A stretch of DNA of 64,000 nt, taken from Lycium barbarum. Lineage: Eukaryota; Streptophyta; Magnoliopsida; Solanales; Solanaceae. The notes under the pieces are model-generated. The model saw nothing but the letters and a program-made list of their open reading frames with translations. It was not told where the DNA came from and did no database searches. The DNA lies in NCBI RefSeq assembly GCF_019175385.1, contig NC_083338.1, positions 61,908,884-61,972,883 of the forward strand. The letters run 5' to 3'. Made by a program: the position numbers and the translations under genes. Within the stretch, counting starts at the first letter, position 1. Every line of letters starts with the position of its first letter. Shown here piece by piece: positions 21,301-31,189 of the stretch.

Positions 21301-22299
21301 ACAATGCAATCCTCACAAATACAAAAATTATATAAAATTCACATTAATTTCCAAATCAACCCATAACCACCACAACATCACTTTGAGTCGTTAAACTTGC
21401 ATTTTTCTTCATAGGATCCACAACGACGACAACTTAAATACTAACGACGATTTATTCATTCTCAACTACACAAAAGGGGGGGGGGGGGGGCATACGGCCA
21501 ACACCACACCCATACACAAAGATGATTTTTCATTCTTTCCTTCACTCTACAACAATCAAAACATGCCAACTAAAGTTAATACGTCACTTTGAGCATCACA
21601 TACACACACGGCAAAACACCTTCCACACGACCCAACTTCAACTTGACTCTTATCATGAATTTCTTCCATTCTAGCACACAACAACACATATAAACCATTT
21701 ATAACACATAAAACAAGATTCGAACTCACCTTTCTTCTTCAACTTCTCAACTTGCCTAAGGTGGTAGATAGAGAAAACGAGCAATCTAACGCTTCTAACA
21801 ACACTTCCACGTTACCAAGCGCCTTTCAATTAGCAAGTTTGCTTGAAGAAATTAATTTTTGATAGCTCAAAATTGATCTTGAATTTCCAAGGGTTTGGCC
21901 GAAATACCCTTAAGTCTTGCTCTCCATTTTATCTTCTTGAAGGTTCTTGAAAATGAATAAGGATGACCTGTCTTTATTAAGTCATCACATGCCCAAATTT
22001 TTAAAAAAACAAACATGGGCTTGGGCCTCCCTTTCTAGGCCATGGCCGGCCACCCTACCATCTTGGGCCTTTTGTTCTCTCTTTTTTTTTTTGAGCCCAA
22101 TTGATGGCTAAACTTTGTAATTCATGAAACAAGTTTCCGAAATTCCAATTTTATCCCTTGGCTTTCCTCCGTGTTTCCACATCAATATTTTTCATGAACA
22201 ACACACACATATATTAATTCAAATCACATATGACCTTATTCATTATAAATCAAAATTATTTCGATTTTTTCCGAATGCGCGAAAATACGGGATATAACA
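18371..22299 (-). repeat. E3 5' LTR
   Basis: 3929 bp, the longest LTR here. It is near-identical to 12104-15772 by eye apart from about 265 extra bp (18512-18776) and a longer G run (15 bases, 21476-21490). Cassette at 18911-18971, promoter-like block at 20908-20940, hairpin repeats at 19207-19580. Confidence 0.92.
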
Positions 22300-24720
22300 T
22301 AGACTCCCCATCGATCTACGGCTAAGAGCATCAGCCACAACATTTGCCTTCCCGGGGTGATACAAAATATCAACATCATAGTCTTTTAGCAACTTTAGCC
22401 ATCGTCGTTGTCGCAAATTCAACTCTTTCTGCTTGAAGATATACTGAAGACTCTTATGATCTTTATAAATATCCACGTGGACAGCATATAAGTAATGTCT
22501 CCATATCTTTAATGCATGAACCACCGCGGCCAATTCTAGATCATGGGTGGGATAATTCTGCTCATGTTTTGCCTTGAAGCATATGCAATCACTTTGCCAT
22601 GTTGCATCAATACACAGCCTAGCCCAACTCCTGAAGCATCGCAATACTGGGGCAGAGGTCAATGTACCCTTTAACTCTTTGAAACTACGTTCACAAGCAT
22701 CTGTCCATTTAAACTTTGCCGATTTCTGGGTCAACTTTGTGAGTGGTGCAGAAATAGAAGAAAAACCTTCAACGAACCTCCTGTAGTAACCTACTAAGCC
22801 CAGAAAGCTACGAACCTCCGTAGGAGTTGTGGGCCTTGGCCAAGTTTTCACGGCCTCAATCTTTTGACTGTCTACGAGAATACCATCGGCTGTAACAATA
22901 TGTCCCAAAAATGTCACTGAGTTCAACCAAAACTCACATTTGGAAAACTTTGCACACAACTCTCGAGTTCGGAGAACTCCAAGGACAATACGCAAATGAT
23001 CTGCATGTTCCGCTTCGGATCTAGAATACACCAAGATGTCATCGATAAATACTATCACAAATAAATCCAAGAAGGGCCTGAACACAATATTCATCAAATC
23101 AATAAATACGGTCGGCTCGTTCGTTAGCCCAAATGACATCACCCGGAATTCAAAATGACCATATATTGTTCTAAAAGCTGTCTTAGGGATATCTTTCTCC
23201 CTAACTCTCACTTGATGATACCCGGAACTCAAATCAATCTTTGAAAACCATTTGGCACCTTGCAATTGATCAAATAAATCATCAATCCTCGGGAGAGGAT
23301 ATCTATTCTTAATCGTTACCTTATTCAGCTGTCGATAATCAATGCACATTCTCAAGGAGCCATCTTTCTTTCGGACAAACAATACGGATGCTCCCCACGG
23401 GGATGAACTAGGCCTAATGAAACCTTTATCAAGCAAGTCTTTCAATTGCTCCTTCAACTCTTTCAATTCTGCGGGAGCCATCCTATATGGAGGAATAGAT
23501 ATAGGCTTAGTGCCTGGTAGCACATCAATGGCAAAATCAATCTCCCGCTCTGGAGGAAGGCCTGGAAGCTCTTCCGGGAACACATCCGGAAATTCGTTCA
23601 CTACGGGAACTGACTGAAGAGTCGGCGATTCAGCTTCTATATCTTGAACTCGCACTAGATGATAAATAAAACCTTTCGTGACCATCTTCCTTTCCTTTAG
23701 ATAGGAAATAAACCTACCCTTTGGTGACGCCGTATTCCCTTTCCATTCTAAGACTGGTTCTCCCAGAAATTGGAAACAAACCATTTTCATTCTACAGTCA
23801 ACATTGGCATAACAAGAAGCCAACCAATCCATGCCCATAATGATGTCAAAATCTACCATTTCTAGCTCATACAAATCAATCATGGTACGGCGATCACAAA
23901 TCATAACTACACAATCTCTATATACTCGGCTGGCTATTACCGATTCACCCACGGGTGTAGACACCTCAAAAAGTTTGATCGACTCCGGCTCGACTATAAA
24001 TTGACCGACAATATATGGAGTAACATATGATAAGGTGGAGCCTGGATCAATCAAAGCATATACATCATGAGAGAATACCGATAATATACCTGTGACCACG
24101 TCTGGAGAAGACTCAAGATCTTGGCGTCCAGCCAAAGCATAAATACGGTGCTTAGGACCGCTAGAACTGGGAGCTTTCCCTCTTCCTCTACCATGGCCGA
24201 CTGGCGCATGTGGACCTGGCCCCATAGGGCGTACAGATGCCGAAGATCCGGCTACCGACCCTGATGGCTGGGTCCTACCTCTACCATGTACTGAGGGGCA
24301 ATCACGCATAATATGACCTGGTCGACCACATGAATAGCAAACATCTGAACCCAATCGGCATCGACCCCAATGGGACTTCCCACACTGGGAACATCGTGGT
24401 ATAGGTGGCCTTGACTGGCCTGAATCGTCTCTGAACTGAGGTCCTGAATAACTCGGGCTCGGCCCTGAACGAGCAGACCTATCAAGGCTCTGGCCTGAAA
24501 ACCGTGGAGGTGCACTGGTCATAGAATAGCCTGAATGTCTAGGGAACTGCTGCCTGTGTCCGCCTTTGGTCTCACTCATTGGGCCTGAAGATCTGGCCCT
24601 CTTGCTATGACCCCTGTCCTGCTCGCGTTCACTTCTCCGCTGCTGTAGGTTCTCTTCTAAGTTCTGAGCATGTGCCTGAATGCGTGCAATATTCATACTG
24701 TCCTGAAGGGACGCAGTCAA
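22300..24720 (-). pseudogene. gag-pol: E1 gag C-terminus, protease, RT and RNase H
   Basis: Long minus-strand frame, 825 codons including some read from the E3 LTR. Residues 1-200 are the gag C-terminus with knuckles [12 protein letters not shown] and C128-X2-C131-X4-H136-X4-C141. Protease has [11 protein letters not shown] (Asp225). RT has [20 protein letters not shown] (448-467), [12 protein letters not shown] and FIDD at 558-561. The connection is [15 protein letters not shown]. RNase H is damaged: around residues 665-690 the frame reads [15 protein letters not shown], while the normal [17 protein letters not shown] lies in another frame, so a deletion and a second shift flank it. The end, [11 protein letters not shown], meets the insertion site. 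The start at 24720 is artificial: gag continues upstream after a frameshift (DKM then LTASLQD). Confidence 0.88.
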
Positions 24721-24939
24721 GCATTTTGTCCATCAAGTATGGCCCGAGGCCCTTTACAAATCGGTGTACCCTGTCGCCCATATCTGCTACCATGGCCGGA
24801 GCATACCTAGCCAAGGAGTTAAAACGGAGGCTATACTCTAGGGCAGTCATACTACCTTGCCTCAAGTTCACGAATTTATCAGCCCTAGCTCGCAGAACTT
24901 CTGGGGGCATATAATGACGGAGAAAGGCATCAACAAACT
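24709..24939 (-). pseudogene. gag: E1 gag core fragment (copy 1)
   Basis: Minus-strand gag core: [57 protein letters not shown]. It runs into the C-terminal gag of the previous entry after a one-base shift. Upstream codons read from the E8a/E8b LTR starts are not gag. A near-identical copy lies at 25723-25953. Confidence 0.8.
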
Positions 24940-25038
24940 TGTTATACCCCGCGTTTTCGGAGCATGAGCGTGACACGTGCTTCCTAAAAAAAATTGACAA
25001 CCATGTTGTTGCTGCATAATTTAAACTCACGTCGATAG
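24940..25038 (+). repeat. E8a LTR start fragment (copy 1)
   Basis: TGTTATACCCCGCGTTTTCG begins here inside E1 gag and runs 99 bases before E8b. It looks like the first bases of a plus-strand LTR that E8b later interrupted. Copy 2 is at 25954-26052. The rest of the element is not in the window. Confidence 0.6.
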
Positions 25039-25530
25039 TATTATATCCCGTATTTTTGTACGTCGGATTATTCGTAAGCCGAGGTGGGGTCCACACGTCG
25101 AGATTTTTTTTAGGGACATGTGACAAGTTATATGAATCACATATGTGAAGTTAAACACAACTCAAGAAGGACCCTTGAGCCAAATCAAAGTGGAAGCCCT
25201 CCAAACAAATAATTTTAAGTTACGTTTTTGGGTGATCTGACTTCGCGAGGCCATAACCCCATCGGTATTTGGGAATTTGGGAAAACTACCAGAATTAAAG
25301 TTGTATATAATTGAATTAGATTTCCAACCATAGGTCGCGGGTCGATAGGAGACATCGGGATAATGCGATACAGACGTTTTAAGGCAGAAAGGTCAGTGGG
25401 CTAGGCCCAATCGGGGCCCAACCGGGTTAGGCCCATGACCCATGCCTATTTAAGTGAAATTTCAGCCCTTTCTCCTCATTTTTCAGACCAAGAACACCAG
25501 AAAATTCTGGAAAGAGAGAGAGAAGGGCCT
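25039..25530 (+). repeat. E8b LTR start (copy 1)
   Basis: Starts TATTATATCCCGTATTTTTG, the TA-form of the common LTR start. It is truncated at 25530 by the duplication junction and contains no gene. Confidence 0.75.
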
Positions 25531-25953
25531 GGTCATAGAATAGCCTGAATGTCTAGGGAACTGCTGCCTGTGTCCGCCTTTGGTCTCACTCATTAGGCCT
25601 GAAAATCTGGCCCTCTTGCTATGACCCCTGTCCTGCTCGCGTTCACTTCTCCGCTGCTGTAGGCTCTCTTCTAAGTTCTGAGCATGTGCCTGAATGCGTA
25701 CAATATTGATACCGTCCTGAAGGGACGCAGTCAAGCATTTTGTCCATCAAGTGTGGCCCGAGGCCCTTTACAAATCGGTGTACCCTGTCGCCCATATCTG
25801 CTACCATGGCCGGAGCATACCTAGCCAAGGAGTTAAAACGGAGGCTATACTCTAGGGCAGTCATACTACCTTGCCTCAAGTTCACGAATTTATCAGCCCT
25901 AGCTCGCCGAACTTCTGGGGGCATATAATGACGGAGAAAGGCATCAACAAACT
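25483..25953 (-). pseudogene. gag: E1 gag fragment (copy 2)
   Basis: Duplicate of the gag region. The knuckle-proximal part ([20 protein letters not shown]) runs on into E8b sequence at its C-terminus, and the gag core part is as in copy 1 with Arg for Leu in PPEVRRARAD. The same one-base frameshift near 25734 is present, so it predates the duplication. Confidence 0.8.
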
Positions 25954-26052
25954 TGTTATACCCCGCGTTTTCGGAGCATGAGCGTGACACGTGCTTCCTA
26001 AAAAAAATTGACAACCATGTTGTTGCTGCATAATTTAAACTCACGTCGATAG
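25954..26052 (+). repeat. E8a LTR start fragment (copy 2)
   Basis: Second copy of the 99-base fragment, offset 1014 from copy 1. Confidence 0.6.
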
Positions 26053-27070
26053 TATTATATCCCGTATTTTTGTACGTCGGATTATTCGTAAGCCGAGGTG
26101 GGGTCCACACGTCGAGATTTTTTTTAGGGACATGTGACAAGTTATATGAATCACATATGTGAAGTTAAACACAACTCAAGAAGGACCCTTGAGCCAAATC
26201 AAAGTGGAAGCCCTCCAAACAAATAATTTTAAGTTACGTTTTTGGGTGATCTGACTTCGGGAGGCCATAACCCCATCGGTATTTGGGAATTTGGGAAAAC
26301 TACCAGAATTAAAGTTGTATATAATTGAATTAGATTTCTAACCATAGGTCGCGGGTCGATAGGAGACATCGGGATAATGAGATACAGACATTTTAAGGCA
26401 GAAAGGTCAGTGGGCTAGGCCCAATCGGGGCCCAACCGGGTTAGGCCCATGACCCATGCCTATTTAAGTGAAATTTCAGCCCTTTCTCCTCATATTTCAG
26501 ACCAAGAACACCAGAAAATTCTGGAAAGAGAGAGAGAAGGGCCTTGGAGAGAAGAAAAACCAATTTTGACCAAAATCTGAGCCCCGAATCCCGAAGCCCA
26601 TGAAGAGAAAAGTGTTGTACGCTGTGTTGTCTTCGATTTGAGCTAAATATCAACCAAGGAGAAGAGTGATAACGTGGTGGATGCATGCTTAAGGTATGAA
26701 TAAGGTTTCTTTTCATTGTTAACGAGTTTATTTAGAGTTTTAACGGATTAGAACGGAGGGAATAGCCTGATAAATTCGTTTGTTGGTGCTGTGAATTATG
26801 GAACGAGATTTGAAGAAAACTTTGGATGAAAATAAATGTATTTAACTTGTAAAATGTGGAGGATGTGGTTATTGATGGTGTTAGTGTTAATTTCAGTTTC
26901 TTTATGGAAATAAAATTATTAAATAGTTATATCGCAAATTCGGTTGGTAGAGAAATTTAGAAAACAGTGCGCGGGCTGTTTTATGGCATACGTCGGTATT
27001 GGAAATGATGTTAATACTATTAGTATTGTTGTTGATATTGTTGGTTGTTGAATTGGAATCTCGGGCTAGG

Positions 27071-27108
27071 CATATAAACAGGGGAAATGCTGCCCGAATT
27101 TCGGCAGA
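27071..27108 (+). promoter_or_regulatory. LTR core promoter-like block, E8b
   Basis: ATATAAACAGGGGAAATGCT followed by GCCCGAATTTCGGCAG: a TATA-like run, the conserved purine block and the palindrome with one base lost. Confidence 0.45.
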
Positions 27109-27760
27109 AATTAAAAGGGTTTTAATTAAAGTTTCGAGACGAACGTACAACGATGATCCTAATGATATTATGAATGATTCCATATGTAGAGTACGAGGCT
27201 ACGAATAATTCTTACGCGAGTTGCAAGACGGGAAGTAAGTTGAAAGTTGAGAATCATCTTCCAGGTATGTAAGGCTTACCCTTTCTTTCTTTTGGCATGT
27301 CCTAGAGCTGAGTAAGTTATGACATGTACCTTGGGGTAACTCTATTCCTAAACTCCGAGCTTGTTTATGATTCTTAATCACTTCTTGACATAAGCATGCT
27401 TAGTTTGGTGGAGCTTATTGTATGATTGATTAACGAGCAAAGCATAAAGAGTTTTTGTTCCTAAAAGAGTTCTATAAGGATTAATGTCCCTAACTTTCAT
27501 CGACGGTCTCGGATTGCTTTGAAACGTTCGTAGAGGTTTCCGTAATGAATAACGTCCATAACATTCTTATGTTAACTCGGATTGACTCGAAACGTGTTCA
27601 TGATCCATCAAGTGTCGATTAGTGTACCTACCTATCGAGTCTTAAAAAATTGATTTATTTGCATATAGTTTCTCACTACTCTGCTCGTGCATACCTCAAT
27701 ATGTCTTTCACTGAGTCCCGGGCCAGGATACGTTCTCGTGCGTACTCCACTGCATTGTTC

Positions 27761-27984
27761 ACCGAGTCCCTCACTAGAGGGCCGGGATACGTTATATGTA
27801 TATGTATATGATGATATGATGATACGGGGGTGGCTGCCAGGATGTCACATGATGACTCTATCCACCGAGTCCCTCACTAGAGGGCCGGGATACGTTATAT
27901 ATATATATATATATGATATATGATATGGACATGCATGATTTTATCCACCGAGTCCCTCACTAGAGGGCCGGGATACGTTATATG
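27761..27984 (+). repeat. Three hairpin-bearing repeats in E8b LTR
   Basis: Three copies of ACCGAGTCCCTCACTAGAGG then GCCGGGATACGTTATAT, starting near 27761, 27864 and 27948. Each contains the inverted repeat CCCTC-ACTA-GAGGG. The spacers are AT-rich (TA repeats at 27894-27914). A related, more diverged unit (GAGTCCCGGGCCAGGATACG) starts near 27713. Confidence 0.8.
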
Positions 27985-28900
27985 TAATATGATATATTGT
28001 CACGACCCAGCTAGGGGCCGCGACGGGTACCCGGAGCTAGTTACCGAGCACCGCTCACTCTATTACTTATCTTGCTCATTTAATACTCTTTTATCGATTT
28101 TACGTACCAATTGTAGGAAAATCATATTTTATCAAAACATAAATATTTTATATACATTTGCCTCTCGGCCATCAAAATAATATACATACATATGAAAACA
28201 TCTTGTGAGACCATCTAACCCACACTGCGTATCTACGAGCCTCTACTAACATAATGAATACATAGACGGAACAACACTCCATCATGCCCAAAATATGCAT
28301 ATATGAATGTACATCAAAAGAATAGCCATAAGCACCTCCGAACAATGGAGTGTTATTTATCAGCTGACAGCTACTGAGGACCTGGGCCAAGCTCTCCTCC
28401 CTGTCTACCTGTGGGCATGAACACAGCGTCCAAAGAAAGGACGTCAGTACGAATATTGTACCGAGTATGAGAGGCATACATAATGAAAGAAACATCAATA
28501 ATATGAGGATAACAATAACATGAGACATCTGGATTTGACTGATAATCATAAATGAAGTAATGCATGTTGTCTTAATCATACTCATCATCATAACATGTAT
28601 GCATCACATGCAAGCTGCCCGTCCATGTCGAAACAGTGTGATAATCAATAATATTAGCCCGCGTCCAGGCCTCCCGCGTCCGGGGTACCATCTCATGCCG
28701 CCCACTAGTGGTGTCTGCCCACGCCTGTAGGTCGTGGTGTATCCATATCGCCACCCGCCGAAGCGGTGTCTGCCCGGCCAACTAGGCCCGGTGTGAAATG
28801 GTCATGACATGCTCAATGTAAATGCTCATAGTAATATGCTTATCATAAAATACTTATCTTATCATAATGCGTATATAAGACTCATGATCAACTTTACTCT

Positions 28901-28932
28901 ATCGGGGTGACGTAAGGTCGTGATCCCCCGAT
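28901..28932. promoter_or_regulatory. TGACG-containing hairpin, E4 LTR
   Basis: ATCGGGG, a loop with TGACGTAAGGTCG, then CCCCCGAT. E7 has ATCGGAG/CTCCGAT around TGACGTAAAGTCG, so the stem changes on both sides. TGACG is the bZIP (as-1 type) core. Confidence 0.45.
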
Positions 28933-30091
28933 TACATTATGTAACCATCATGGACACTCCGCCCCACCTTGGAAGGACTAGTACATAAGGTGAGTGTAGG
29001 CAAGGAATATCATCATCATCATTCTAATGTCATCATATCGTATAACTTATCTCATATAGGCATTCATAGGCATAAGCTTTTAACTTCTTAGAATGTAAGA
29101 ATTCATGAAAGGAATAGATATTCAAGCTAAAAGATTCATGCCATTAGAAGGAAGGACTAGCCTCAGATACCTTGGTCGTTTAGCTAAGATATCGCTCACT
29201 TGTTCTCCGTCGATCTCACGTCGTTACCTTTATAAGAGAATTCGTATCAACATTAGTAAACTGACTATAAGAACGCGTCGCTAATTCTAGGAGGAGTCGG
29301 ACAACGCTTCCTTCGCTCCTACCACTTTTCTCATGTTTTATATTAACTCCCAACATTCATAATATTACTCGCAATATCATAATCGACAATCGTCATTTAC
29401 GTACATTTGGCAAAATCCACCATTTTCCTCCAATTTTCCCTTATTTCTACTTCTAGCTCATCCTTGCGTTTTCATGCATTTAATGCTTGTTTCATGATAT
29501 AAACATCATTTATAACGTATTAGCACTCAGAACACTTCAATATTCATAGTTCAATTCCACTATCATTCATTTATGTCACTATTCACTCCATAATGACCCA
29601 TTTCTATGTTCTTCTACATTTCAAGTGTCTAAGCTTTCCAATACTTCAAACAACATGGAATAATCATGAAACTTACCTTGGATGATGGTTGAACAATCCT
29701 TAAGTGGAAATACTTCAATTAGCCAAAACCCTAGTCCCACTTTCTTGGGAATTTCTTGACTTAGAAGATCCTTTGATGTGTTCTTACACTTATTTTTATG
29801 AATTTGGTGTTGATAATCTTGATATCTCCTTTGATTCTCTTGAATTCTTGTGGAGGAAATATTTGGAGAATTCTAGAAGTCTCTTGAGTTGTGTGGAAGG
29901 AAATGACGTGAATTGAGGCTTAAGTTCTCTTTTAATAATTCAAAATCTGGTCTTTAATGAATTCTTGTCAGGATGAACAGTGGTCGTAAATTGCAGTTTA
30001 CCGTATTGTGGTTTACGGTTCGTCCTCCATGGTCGTTTTTAATCATTTCAAAGACAGAAAGTTTTGGCTGAGGAACATGGCAGTTTAAGAC

Positions 30092-30240
30092 CTGGTTTAC
30101 GGTCCGTAAACCAGTTTACGGGGCCGTAAACTGGGTCGTATTTAACCATATTCAAAATTTACAGAAAGTTGGGATTTTTGACAAGCTGGAGGACGATTGC
30201 ACTATACGGTCCGTAAATCACTTTACGGGCCGTATAGTGC
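30092..30240. repeat. Cluster of CCGTAAA/TTTACGG palindromes in E4 LTR
   Basis: Three inverted repeats: 30092-30114 (11-bp arms CTGGTTTACGG), 30112-30133 (10-bp arms CAGTTTACGG, overlapping the first), 30199-30240 (19-bp arms GCACTATACGG... with one T/C difference, loop TCAC). Weaker TTTACCG and TTTACGG copies lie at 29996-30020. The cluster sits 150-400 bp inside the LTR start, i.e. in U3. Confidence 0.8.
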
Positions 30241-30393
30241 CATATACGACCACTGGGCTGAAAAAATTTCCGCGACTTTCTTATTTCCAAAAATTCATAA
30301 TTAGCCATTCCCGACTTAATAAAACATCATTCACTCAAACTCTTCATCATTCCACTCATCATACAAGTACGGAGAAATTTCCGAGGTGTAACA

Positions 30394-30430
30394 TTCTTCC
30401 CCCCTTTTGGGGCATTCGTCCTCGAATGTT
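30394..30430 (-). promoter_or_regulatory. E4 polypurine tract and pre-PPT stem-loop
   Basis: The minus-strand tract CAAAAGGGGGGAAGAA abuts the 3' LTR. The stem-loop at 30413-30428 is CATTCG/CGAATG with loop AGGA on the minus strand. Confidence 0.75.
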
Positions 30431-30598
30431 CGACACTCGGGGATCCTGGAAAAATTTCGCCGGAGTTTCCTTTATAATTTGGACACTACCTTTCCATTAC
30501 AACAACCCACAATATCTTCGCCTCACAGGGCTATATCACAATATCAACACATTTCTGGCCACACACGACCAAAAACATAAAATTAAAACATACATACC

Positions 30599-31180
30599 TT
30601 ACACCATCGACGTCTCATCTTGAATCTCTTCTGGGGATTGGAACAAATGGGGGTACATAGATTTCATATTCTCCTCCGCTTCCCAAGTCATTTCTTCCCG
30701 ATTATTGTTTTTCCATAGAACTTTGACTGAAGCAACCTCTTTATTCCGAAGCCTTCGTACTTGTCTATCCAAAATGGCAATGGGCATTTCCTCGTATGTT
30801 AGCTTCTCTGTTACTTGCACATCATCAACCGGAACTATTCTTGTTGGGTCTCTAATACACTTGCGGAGCATCGAAACATGGAATACTGGATGCACAGATT
30901 CGAGCTCTGAAGGAAAGTCCAATTTATTGGCTACTCGACCCACCATGCGAATGATTTGGTAGGGTCCGATATATTTGGGACTTAGCTTTCCCTTCTTGCC
31001 AAATCTCATCACTCCCTTCATCAGCGATACCTTCAGGAACACCCAATCGCCCACTTGAAATTCCAAGTCTCGTCGGCGATTATCTGCATAAGACTTTTGG
31101 CAACTTTGGGCTGTTAACAGTCGGTTTGGAATCACTTTAACCTTTTCAACTGCTTGTTGGATCAAGTCGGGGCCTATCAA
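30599..31180 (-). pseudogene. pol: E4 pol: integrase C-terminal domain and chromodomain
   Basis: 193 codons continuing the frame of the next entry after a single TGA at about 31187-31189 (WFET-stop-EVQLIGPD). It contains KVKVIPNRLL, GDWVFLKVSLMKGVMRFGKK, GPYQIIRMVGRVANKLDFP, HPVFHVSMLRKC and VKVLWKNNNREEMTWEAEE, ending near PHLFQSPEE. This is the integrase C-terminal SH3-like part and the chromodomain-like tail that would steer integration in chromatin. Confidence 0.87.
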
Positions 31181-31189
31181 CTGTACTTC

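Larger units (their letters stand above)
12104..22299 (-). mobile_element. E3, gag-only Ty3-type element with 5S-like module
   Basis: Complete minus-strand insertion with perfect TAGAC target duplications. Reading on the minus strand: 5' LTR 18371-22299, primer site, leader stem-loop, gag with the first residues of protease, a non-coding module with a 5S rRNA-like segment, polypurine tract, 3' LTR 12104-15772. RT, RNase H and integrase are absent. The layout fits the TR-GAG class of non-autonomous elements. Confidence 0.93.
22300..24939 (-). mobile_element. E1, right (gag-RT) arm
   Basis: Continuation of E1 after the E2/E3 insertions; the first five bases are the TAGAC duplication. It holds RNase H, RT, protease and most of gag, and ends in gag at 24939 where an LTR start (E8a) interrupts it. 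The 5' LTR and gag N-terminus are not in the window. Confidence 0.88.
24517..26544. repeat. Tandem duplication of 1014 bp (two copies)
   Basis: Copy 1 is 24517-25530, copy 2 is 25531-26544. Every landmark recurs at an offset of exactly 1014: ATAGAATAGC at 24521/25535, the E8a start at 24940/25954, the E8b start at 25039/26053, AGAAGGGCCT at 25521/26535. The unit joins E1 gag to the first 490 bp of E8b. At the junction GGGCCT meets GGTCATAG with CT or CTGG shared. The copies differ by a few bases. Confidence 0.92.
26053..27997 (+). repeat. E8b LTR, interrupted by E4
   Basis: Plus-strand LTR of at least 1945 bp beginning TATTATATCCCG. It shows the usual order of LTR blocks: TATA-like CATATAAACAGGGGAAATGC with CCGAATTTCGG (27071-27108), donor-like CCAGGTATGTAAGGC (27261), then hairpin repeats. 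It is cut at 27997 by the E4 LTR. Its end and interior would lie beyond the window. Open frames inside are not genes. Confidence 0.75.
27998..30393 (-). repeat. E4 3' LTR
   Basis: 2396 bp, minus strand TGTTACACCTCGG...CTGGGTCGTGACA. Cassette at 28409-28467, TGACG hairpin at 28901-28932, donor-like AAGGTATCTGAGG near 29167, nested CCGTAAA palindromes at 30092-30240. It belongs to the E1 family by its start and shares end sequence and the TGACG hairpin with E7. The open frame at 29704-29916 is not gene-like. Confidence 0.9.

Noticed and set aside
24940..25038. E8a and E8b as one LTR with an internal repeat of its start
   Set aside because: Possible, but the starts differ (TGTTATACCCCGCG and TATTATATCCCGTA) and sequence after them does not match, so two insertions is the simpler reading.
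25039..27997. A host gene next to the E1 gag duplicates
   Set aside because: All of it fits an LTR (start, promoter block, donor-like site, hairpin repeats); frames are short and unsupported.
29704..29916. Open frame of 70 codons in the E4 LTR
   Set aside because: No family resemblance; lies inside an LTR and has ordinary AT-rich composition.
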